Shown here one piece after another: positions 54,820 through 64,000 of a stretch of DNA of 64,000 bases; within the stretch, counting starts at the first letter, position 1, and the number at the start of each line of letters is the position of its first letter. This DNA comes from Leucogyrophana mollusca. Taxonomy: Eukaryota > Basidiomycota > Agaricomycetes > Boletales. The stretch covers positions 124,001 through 188,000 of the forward strand of contig MU266350.1 in assembly GCA_021014945.1 (NCBI GenBank), given 5' to 3'. The notes under the pieces are model-generated. The model searched no databases and was not told the origin of the DNA. It was given only the letters and a program-made list of their open reading frames with translations. The translations under genes were made by a program, and so were the position numbers.

Positions 54820-57800
54820 ATGCGAAATCTCACCTTATCGGCGTCTATGGTATCATCCTTGGATGTTGCGAAAGGAAACCTGGATGGCGAAGAAAACACG
54901 GGGGTTTCAATCTCTTCCGTGGCCATCGATGTCGACCGAAATGTGATCTTTGCTACATCTGGGGGCGCGCACAACGAAGTATGCATCTGGAGAGCTGCTG
55001 GTGACGGTGATACGATGGGAGAATCCGAGACACTAACTCTCGTTGGCACGTTCTCAACGCCAGACTCGCGGGTCCTTTCTCTCAGAGTGCTTGCGGAGGC
55101 CAGTCAGCTCGTACTTGTCGTGCGTGGAGGAGATATCGTTGTTTGGGAGCTGGACGACCTTGGGGGTTTTGTGGTGGGTGCTCTTCTGGTACTCTATGCC
55201 TCTGCCCGCAGACAATGATGTGCGTAGGGAGGTGCCGATGTTCCAGGAAGTGTAGACACGGGTATAGTCGCAGCGGAGTGGAGCCCAGACGATTCATATC
55301 TGACTCTAATCACTGGTGAGCTCCCCACAGATTTAAACTGCGCAATGTGGCCCTGGTATGAATATAATACATCTCAGGCGAAGGGAACCTCATTCTCATG
55401 ACTTCAACTTTCGACGTTCTTTCCGAAGCCCCGCTAGAGACGAGTGATTTCGGCGAAGGTAAGTGTGCCATCCTCAAGGGAATTATCGCCATTCTTCCGG
55501 CGATTGTATCCGATTCGCGGACGTTGATGCATGTTGCTTCGCACTCCTTGTTGGTCAGACACCCCAATCAATGTTGGCTGGGGATCGAAAGAAACTCAAT
55601 TCCATGGCTCGATTGGGAGGGCACATTTGAAAGCCGGCACATCTTCGATTCCACTAGAAGATGCAGTCGACGACGGCCTTCCTCGAGTAAGCTGGCGCGG
55701 GGATGGAGCATACTTCGTTGTGTCCTCTCTATCATCGAGTAGGCAGCGCGTACTCCGGGTATATACGCACGAAGGGCGCTTGCAGTCCACCTTGGAGAGT
55801 GTCGTGGGGCTTGAGGCAAGTATCGCGTGGAGGCCGAATGGGGGGCTTATCGCCGGGACGCAGAGGGAAGTTCGTTCCGGACCTCATGATGTCAGAAACA
55901 ACGGAAAACATGATTTAGTATTCTTCGAGCGGAATGGGCTTCGGCATGGAGAGTTCGGGCTCAGGCGACAGGCGGAAGAATATAAAGTCAAGTCGCTTAC
56001 ATGGTCCTCTGACTCCGCTATCCTCGCAATCTGGATAGAGCAAGCGCGAGGGGATGTGGTGCAGTTATGGACTACCGGGAACTATCACTGGTGCGTCGGC
56101 ATCGTTGCTCAACTGGTCATTGTAATGCCCGTAGATGGGTATGGACTTACATGGTTATAGGTACCTAAAACAAGAAATTCCTGCTCCGGCGTCGCAGTCA
56201 TCTACTACTAAAGGGAAATTCACGTCGGTCAACTGGCATCCCGAGACGACCACACTTTTGGTGCTGACAACCGAGCGTAGGTTTTTTCCTAGGCTCATCA
56301 TACTCAACTCGTTTGAGGCTGTCTTCATTCTCCAGATCAGATAATCCAACGAACGTATGCATGGGAAACATGTGCGGGGGCCAGCGACACCGGGTGTGTC
56401 GGTGTTGTCGACGGTGGTGAATTTCTTATAGTTTTCTCGGTTCAAATTATAATCTAAGCCGTTTTCTTTTACAACGCCTTAGAAAAGGTTTTGCTCACAC
56501 CCTTCCGCACTCAAAATGTGCCCCCTCCGATGTCCTCTCACCAGTTATCTGTTGTACCTTCCTTTCACCCGACGACTGGTGCTCATCCCTCCCCTTCGTG
56601 GGCGCGCGTGCCAACCCACATAACTCTATCACACTCACATGATCTACTCGGCACAGTCTGGGAGGAGGGTAAGGTCGCTGTATGGAATCTACGTACTCGC
56701 CTTTCGCAGGGCCGGGGAAAGCCGATGGACCCAGTCCTTTTGTGGTCCGGAGATTTCTCTGGAAATGCGAGATGGGTGAGGCGGCAGATTGTTCTGTCGG
56801 CCAGTGCGGAAGATGTTGCTATTGCAATTCTAGGTTCCGGAGATGACGGGAACGATGAGGTACTCGTGTTTGAGATTCCGATCACCGACGGCGAAGCACC
56901 TCCAGAGGTGGAATCTCTAAGCATATCGATGCCACAGCGAAATGGGCGCCTTATTTCGTGCGAAGGACATCACCTCTTTGCATGGCAAACTCCTGGTGGA
57001 GACATTTTTGAGGGTGCGTATTGACCACTGGCGTGACTGTTATTGCTCGTGATAGCTGAATTCTGACGATTCTCTTTATTTCAGTAAACCGAGCCAGTGA
57101 CATAACTTCACCTCTCTGCTCGTTCCCCGAGTTTTGTTTCTGGTTTACTCGCGTCGACGTTCGAGGGTTGCTACTGTTCATAGGCCTCTCCGCTTCTGGG
57201 AGGCTTTATACCGTGTGCCCCGAAATGAGCTCCAGGGTACTTGCCACTAACGTGAATTCGTTCATCATTGCATCGGGCTTTGTGGTGTATACTACTACCT
57301 CTCATGAGGCCTATTTCGCAGCGGTTGAAAAGGTCGCATCCACACTATTCAGCCCTGCGCCAGAGGTTGATGGATTTTCCTCTTCGATGGACGATGCGCC
57401 TAAACCTCCGCCGGATCCGGATGCTGGAGGGTGGGAAAAACGACGTGTCGAACGCGGGTCGCGGATTGTCACTGCAGTGCCGATCACTATGAGCCTCGTG
57501 CTACAGATGCCCCGCGGAAACCTCGAGACAATCAACCCGCGACCGATGGTCATGAAGGTTGTGGAAGATGATTTGGACTGGTAAGTTGTCCTTTTGCATC
57601 TACCGTGCCCCGCTGACAGGTCTCGTGATATAGCGGTCACTGGTGCAAAGCCTTCCTTGCTTGCCGAAAACATCGTATCGACCTAAGCGTCATTGTTGAG
57701 CACAACAAGGACGCGTTCATGGCTGGCATCCCAGCGTTTGTAGAGCAAGTCAAGGACGTGGATTACATCAACCTGTTTTTGACTAGCCTGGGGTGGGTCG

Positions 57801-59956
57801 CGATCTTTATTTGTAACAGTGTTTTCTTACGCATTTTCGTGTCTTTTTTGTTTGTAGAAGGAGTCAGTTGTCGAATGAGATCATCGCAACTGTGTGCGAT
57901 GCCCTCCGGCTTGAACTAGAAAAAAGAGATCTCAGCAAATATGTGAACTCGATACTCACTGCCTACGTCGTCAAGTCGCCTCCGGATCACGAAGCCGGAC
58001 TAGCATTGCTACTGCGGTTGCGAGGTGGGCATGCTTAGGCTACACTTTTGACTGTCATTTTACAAGCGCGTGTCTTAGAATCGCAGCCAGAGCTCGTTGA
58101 AGACGCAGTGAAGTACATCATATTCCTCGTTGACGCGGATCGGCTGTTCGACACCGCACTTGGAATGTACGACTTTTCGCTGGTGTTAATGGTAGCACAA
58201 CATGCACAGAAGGTTCGTCAATCTTAATGTTCACGATAATCTTTTTTAACACGAGTCACCTGGCCTACTTAGGATCCGAGAGAGTACCTCCCGTTCCTCC
58301 GCGAACTGCGGGCCCTGTCGAAGTACTACCAACGCTTCAGGATCGATGATCATCTCAGGAGACATGCCAAGGCTCTGAATGACCTAAACCTTGCAGGTGA
58401 TCGCCCTTCTTATGCCAAACATCGACCCCACTAAGCGTAATTGCAGGGGTGGAGCACCTTCAAGAAGCCATGGACTACGTTGAGCGACATCAGCTGTATG
58501 AGGATGCACTGGCGATCTGGAACGGGACAGATCATTACAAGGTAACGCAGTGCACAACCATATCAGAGCCATAATAACGAGGAGCCCCCCAGGACGTTCT
58601 CAATATATATGGGAATTGGTTATTCGAGCGACGCGACTTCCGTCAGGCCGCTTTAGGTACGTTTCACTAACGCGATCAGGACATGTATCTGGGGCTAAAC
58701 TCGGACCAGTATTCGTTGAAGCATCTAACCTGCGTAAGGCTATGGTTGCGCACGAGAGGGCCCTGGAATGGCAGGAATTTTTCGAGCTGGCTTCTCTGGA
58801 GAAGATCCCTGAAGAGGAGGTAAAGGAGACTGCATACCGTATCGCCGGTACATACTTCAGCCACATTTGTTGTCGAATTATTGATGACGAATCGCGAACA
58901 GATGATCTCTCGGCGAAGAAACGCTTCTCGGAATCAGCCCGAGTATTGTTTGACTACGCAAAGGATGTTCGTCAAGGGGTGATTTCTTTGGTCCATGGCA
59001 ACGAGTTTTCCGAAGCACGTCGTGTGGTACGTTCTCTGCGTTCCGATTGCAGACTGCTCACCGCGACTAAAACATCTGAGACAGGTCACCATGTATTCCA
59101 CCCCGCAACTGCTAAACGAAATCGTCCTCCCTGGTGCTTTGGATAGCTGCAGCCAACTCTCAGACGACATAAACGAGATGCGAGAACAGCTGCATAAGCA
59201 AGTCGCTCGGTTGACGGAGTTACGTATCAAGAAAGTGGAAGAACCCGGTGTGTTCGTCTTTTGAAACCGGGGCCGTCAATCGGGAAAGTTCATCTAACAT
59301 GACTATGCCAGATGCGTTCTATGGTACCGAAGACACGAATCTGCATAATGTTGATGTTATGACGGACGTGTCCATGGCTCCAACCGCGTTTACGAGATAC
59401 ACCATCGCGCCTTCTGCTACATCTTCGAAGGCATCCAAGTGAGTACATGAAATAACTCCTAGAGATGCGACCTAACGCTTTTCGTAGAAAGAGCTCAAAA
59501 ACTAAGCGCAAGATGGAACGTAAAATAGGCTCCGGAAGGAAGGGCACTGTGGACGAGGAAGAGTATCTTCTCAAACATTTGGCAAAGCTCGTCGGCAGAT
59601 GCAGCACAACACAAGGTGAGAGCAAATCCAATATGTTGTCGCCTCAGCCCCTCTAATGCATCGCAGGGGAAGTAAGCCGGCTGTTGCCTCACCTGTTCCA
59701 TCTGTCGAAAGAGCACCGGGCGGAAGGTATGTCACTCCAAGCAGATTTCGACCGATTCCAGGCCGAGCTGCGGATTGCGGTGGATGATGTATGGAAAAAG
59801 CCTGGAGGGGCCGAAGAGTCTGCGGCGGCCGATACCTGGGCAGGGAGGATGCAAGAGAGGGAAAAGGAGCGGCTCATTGACCCTCTGGACCGGGTGCCCA
59901 AGCCAGAGATGGCTACTTCTGAATGGACTTTACGACTCCTTCAAATAGAAAAGTAA
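54820..59956 (+). CDS. ELP1: elongator complex protein 1
   Basis: Very long multi-exon gene, well over a thousand residues. The N-terminal half is made of WD40-type propeller blades: SISSVAIDVDRNVIFATSGG with HNEVCIWRAAG, IVAAEWSPDDSYLTLITGEG with NLILMTSTFDVL, GLPRVSWRGDGAYFVVSSLS, VKSLTWSSDSAILAIWIEQA and FTSVNWHPETTTLLVLT. The C-terminal half is helical repeats (AMDYVERHQLYEDALAIWNG, EEFFELASLEKIPEEE), then the basic tRNA-binding segment KRKMERKIGSGRKGTVDEEE and the dimerisation helices up to SEWTLRLLQIEK. ELP1 is the scaffold of Elongator, which modifies wobble uridine (cm5U) in tRNAs. The divergent neighbour EFG1 acts in ribosome making. Individual exon ends between 55200 and 59500 are approximate. 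Confidence 0.92.
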
Positions 59957-60534
59957 TGTGCCAGAGCTAAATTTATGTTGATCGGATCAGGAATAATGCA
60001 CAATGCATGATGTACAAAAAGTTGAATCGTTGGTGTACCTGTACGTTCTAATACATACTCGAATGACGTTCGGACCTCAAGCAAGATCCTTGATCGACAC
60101 GGAAAATTTTGAACAACCGAGACGCGGCTGTAGAAGACAATTGGACCTATGTACTTACTAACATTTACAGTTTCACTTCCAAAGCAAGCCGCTGATTTGA
60201 CCAGGCACAAAGTCATCTCCGACCTATCAGTACATTTTATACGTACATTGATCACATCATAGATAAGTGTAGGCAATACAACAAAGGGATAGCCAGCAGC
60301 GACAAAGAGGTATGGAGAGCAACCAGAGCAATTTCCAGCGTCTGAACGTAGGCGGGGCGTGATAGCTGCGGGTATATGTAGGAAGATAAGGTATATTATA
60401 TGGTCATCAGTCGTTGGGTAGGGCGTGTGATGGGGCCATGCGTGATCTGGAGGGCCGGGATAAATCGATGGTCCTAAGGCGATGAGGCGGATGCCAGTCT
60501 CAGGATCTGAGAGATTCAGGAGACAGCGCGAAGG
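59957..60534. other. convergent 3' region
   Basis: Between the ends of ELP1 and the membrane protein gene. No coding frame is supported. Confidence 0.5.
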
Positions 60535-62673
60535 TCATCGAATGGGTCCCATTTCTTCGTCTTCAGCGTCGTAAATGTCTGAATCCATACGTTGTGAGTA
60601 AAGAGCGATGGATAGACACAGTCAACTCACCAATTGGTGATCTGAACGATTTGACCTATGAGACATTGACAAAATGGTCAATCAGTCAGCAGTGTTCCGC
60701 CGAGGCACAGATGCACAGCTCACGTACATATGGGTGTAACCCGGCGGAGCCCTCTGACTGCGGACGAACCAAACTCCCTGAGCGCCGATCAAACACGTAT
60801 GGTGTCTCGAGGTATGGCGTATCCTGTGTAGGCGTTTCATGTCCACTTCGCCCGTCTCTCGTGCGCATGCGCACATGCCCGTCTACCGAGTGCCCATGAT
60901 GCGAATTCGGGTTCCCGGAATCCTCAAGCTGGTATTCGGGAGTTGCGTCATCGGCGTGATGCGAATCCTCAGAGAGCGGGGCAGATGGGGTGTGGTGGGG
61001 AGATGGGAGAACTGCTATTGGGCTGTTCTTGGGCGAGGAGATACGTCGTTGATGGAAGGGTGGGCGCTGGAGGTCTAGGGAGGTCGTGCCAGGAGTTTTG
61101 ACGAGCTGGACTGGCTGCTGGCGTGTCGTGACATAGCCTAGTTCTTGGGTGAGAGAACGAGGGAAGAATATCTGCGCGGAATCAATAAGATGGATTGTGT
61201 GTCAATCACGGGGAATGCATACAAGTAGGGTGATTGCTGAGGACACGAAGCATCCAATGCCTCCAATCATGAGGAGAAAATCTGTAATCCTTCAGACCTA
61301 CGCTTGTTGCCTTGGATATAAAACTACATACCGGACCAGAATCTGAGAAATGAAAGGCGTCAGCAGTCATGGATATATATGCATTACCAGCACTCACGGA
61401 TCGCTGTCGACACTGTGGGGGCCCTGCACCCCATCGAGCGCAAGGACGAACAAGGGTATTGAAAACAAGAACCGAAAAATAACTCGAGCAAACTGTTGCA
61501 TACGAGTGCGTAAGAGCTTGGCTGTGGGACATGGACACAAGTCAACTCACGTTTAGCTGATAAAACATCACTAGCCGAAGAACAACTCCCGGCTCTCCGC
61601 CGTCTTCTTTGACGCGACGTATGAACATGGGAAATCGTGCGAGCACATAGAGGAAGAAAATTGTCGTAACCGTCGATGCCGTAGATCCGACGAGGAAAAT
61701 CCATGCCTGACACTGGATACGAGTAATGAGTGTGTGCTTAACATGGTGTTTGGGGGAACTGATTAGTACCGTATCAAGCTGTCTGCGAGATATCAGTGCC
61801 GTCAGCGGCAAACCCAGCCCAGCAACCACGGTGCCTACATACGCTGTTCAGAGTTCAAGAAATAGTATCGAGGTATTGTGACGTTACCCAATAACCACAG
61901 TCTGAACTCCCAACTATCGAACCAAAGCCGTGTTTTGGGACCTTGGTGGAGGAGAAAGAGCCAAAACGTTAATTCTGGGAATATGTGGGATGAGATGAAG
62001 ATTTGTGCCATTAAGAATGTTCGCACCCTCCAAATGTGTTATTCTGAGGGGAAATGATGAATGACAGCTAACATAAAGACATCGATGCACTGACATTTCG
62101 CAAGCCCATGCTGCGCTTAGAATGAAAAGCAGTGGTAGTATCCACCTTTTGTTGGCAGGCGTATAGAACTCGAAGAGTTGCGGTATGTCTGCCCGACGAC
62201 GTTGGGTTTCGTTAAAAGTGCAACTGAAATAGACTTACTAACGCCCTGCGGGCTGAGAACGTATCCTACAGACAACTTGGATTCAACCCGATTAGCCCGG
62301 AGGAGTAAAGCAGCGTACCCTCCTGGAATTTAAATACTGTAATCGCAACGCTGTAAATCACAAGCAAGGTTAGCGTTGCTACGTAGGTGTGCTTTTGAGT
62401 GCGAAGTGTATCAGCCTTGGGAGTGACGAACGAGACGAAGTCCGAACTCACTGTCATGACGCGTTTGAAAGCTCCAGGTTGGCGGCCCGAATTCCATCTC
62501 AAACACTTGAATCTATCGTATTTCCACAGGTGAAAGACAAGGAAGCAAAAGAACTGTAATGACCATATGGTCGCTTGCCATGAGAACGATCGCTAGCTCT
62601 ATTTGGACAGCAGCATGCGCACCAGACATGAGAGGATGGACCACAAGAGATACGCCGTCGGCGAGTTACTCAT
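60535..62673 (-). CDS. polytopic membrane protein of a conserved basidiomycete family, function unknown
   Basis: About eleven short exons from the ATG at 62673. Exons 1-2 read YLLWSILSCLFFCFLVFHLW and DRFKCLRWNSGRQPGAFKRV. The following exons give VATLTLLVIYSVAITVFKFQ with EGYVLSPQGV, KRWILPLLFILSAAWACEMV, FPELTFWLFLLHQGP, WEFRLWLLGTVVAGLGLPLT, WIFLVGSTASTVTTIFFLYV with LARFPMFIRRVK, FARVIFRFLFSIPLFVLALD and FLLMIGGIGCFVSSAITLLI. That makes seven or eight membrane spans. After FFPRSLTQELGYVTTRQQPV comes a long polar cytosolic tail rich in His, Pro and Ser, ending acidic (DAEDEEMGPIR). The topology resembles a 7TM receptor, and I recall similar uncharacterised proteins in Agaricomycetes, but no known receptor motif is present. 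The tail exons (60535-61190) are less certain. Confidence 0.75.
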
Positions 62674-64000
62674 GAACGAAGGAAGAACCAAGAACGTATA
62701 AGACAAGAAGATAGCGCAGCCAGCGTGTCAAAGTTCAGACTCAAGAAGTGAAAGGCAGCGCCTCCAAGATGCGGAGGTATATATGGATTGCTGGACACCA
62801 ATCCGAATATTTGTGGAACCCCCGCAACCGGACTACCCGCTCAGGCACAGGCGAGCTTTTTGACGCTCTACTCAGCTTGCTTTTCTCTTCCTGACGTTAT
62901 CCGTGGCCGCTTAAGCTTGCCACGTCAACAATTCACTATTCAAAAATGACATACCGCAGGACATTGGCAGGGCTTCACAGCCTGTAGCTTTCTAGATTTT
63001 TCTGTTTTTTTTTTCGGGCTTGGCTGTTGCTCACACCTTTCAGGTCTTTTCACAGCCGTCTAACCAGCACTCCAATGCAGTGTGTAAAAAAATGCTAGCT
63101 CAAAGCTCGATCAGCTTATTCAGATTCACTTGTGTAGAAAATGGAATCAGGACGCAGGTTTGTTGTTGTTCTTGTTGCATAGTGATATAATAAGCTGAAT
63201 ATGGGACGGGATCCTATAGTGCCAGGTGGGGATAGGTCCTGGTGAGGCTGAATGCCAACCCGAGCCCTGGTAGCGTCGGGGCGAGTCATATCGATCGACT
63301 GCACGCCGCGGCGCGGCGTATGCTCCATGAAAGACTCGTAGCATCACTTCTGGGTGTCACCGCCAGCCAATCATACCCGATATATTCCACGTCCTGTGGG
63401 CCCTCACATCCACTATCAAAGCAGACGCACTCTTTACACCGGTGAGAGCATGCTGTCTTCTCATTTACACTGTGCAGTCCCCTGCTCGGTTTCCTTGCCG
63501 TTACGATAACCTATTCAGCTTCCATTTGTCGCACCTTGGACGGAATCTATCTTGCGGGGCTTGGCTACATCGAGGCATCATGGTCCAGTAGGTTGCGCCT
63601 GATTAGGCTCTTTGCACGGATATCTGCGAACACTGATCCGGGCAGGCCGATTCTCTGCATTGCATGGTCTGTTGAGTGTAACCACTGCGAGCGTCAGGCA
63701 AATTCCGTCGGAAATGAAACTCGATAAGGTGCGTGTTTGATCACGAATACATCACGCTGTGGCCCAACACGTGAACTCAAACCCTACCATCCGATGCAAA
63801 CTCACTTCCCCTACCGCCGCCGCCGTCCACTCCGCTCACCCACCTTCCGCCGACAGCTGGCTCTTCCAGACATCGGATCACGAATCTGCGCTGAAGAATG
63901 GTGGATTTTAAGTGCATAAATTGTTACTACATTTGTGGATTGAACTTCTATCTTTTCAGACCCCCGGCATTCCTCATCGCACGAAGGAAAGCACAATTTC
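62674..64000. other. right-edge region without a supported gene
   Basis: No recognised gene. Plus-strand frames at 63242-63445, 63536-63727 and 63737-63919 are short, lack motifs and do not join convincingly. A poly-T run lies near 63007. A gene could begin here and continue past the window, but I cannot show it. Confidence 0.4.

Noticed and set aside
1..64000. CRISPR arrays, transposons, rRNA genes and operons
   Set aside because: No regularly spaced repeats, terminal inverted repeats, transposase or reverse transcriptase motifs or rRNA-like stretches were seen. Gene structure is eukaryotic with introns.

Overview
This window looks like nuclear DNA of a filamentous basidiomycete, most likely an Agaricomycete. 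Almost every gene is split by short introns of about 50-60 nt with GT...AG ends. The gene families also fit: tyrosine-kinase-like (TKL) kinases with the DLTGKV...DVWKGEY start, expanded BTB/POZ genes, an omega-class GST, a GH12 endoglucanase, and several membrane or short proteins of a style typical of Agaricomycetes. I see no transposon, rRNA, convincing tRNA or CRISPR array. All gene models were spliced by eye from reading frames and splice sites, so spans are firmer than individual exon ends.

Layout. 0-2.3 kb: two related protein kinases on the minus strand, the first cut by the window edge. 3-9.7 kb: an HSL-type alpha/beta hydrolase with a long tail, a secreted GH12 endoglucanase and a BTB protein. 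10.5-20.7 kb: an unknown membrane or coiled-coil protein, a mitochondrial MDL1/ABCB10-type ABC transporter, an unknown polytopic membrane protein and a PTRHD1-type peptidyl-tRNA hydrolase. 20.7-30 kb is gene-poor. It holds a granulin-like secreted cysteine-rich protein, a free-standing DUF2156 protein, a SUR7/PalI membrane protein and an unknown protein. 30.5-43 kb: two paralogous BTB genes enclosing an omega GST, TRAPPC11, a metallothionein and a small secreted protein, followed by an intronless bacterial-type PARG. 44-47.6 kb: PGP phosphatase (GEP4), clathrin light chain and monoacylglycerol lipase. 48.6-53.3 kb: a tandem pair of SnoaL-like genes next to a GGPP synthase. 53.6-62.7 kb: EFG1 and ELP1 sharing a short divergent promoter with a telomere-type repeat, then an unknown polytopic membrane protein.

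How the genes fit together. Most are housekeeping genes: vesicle traffic (TRAPPC11, clathrin light chain), mitochondria (MDL1-like, GEP4), translation (PTRHD1, EFG1, ELP1) and lipids (MGL, HSL-like hydrolase, GGPPS). Mixed in are fast-evolving accessory genes: kinases, BTB proteins, small secreted proteins, metallothionein and GST. There is no obvious secondary-metabolite cluster. The most unusual items are the granulin-like prepropeptide, the DUF2156 protein (possible sterol aminoacylation), the intronless PARG, the SnoaL tandem pair next to GGPPS, and the TTAGGG double repeat between EFG1 and ELP1.
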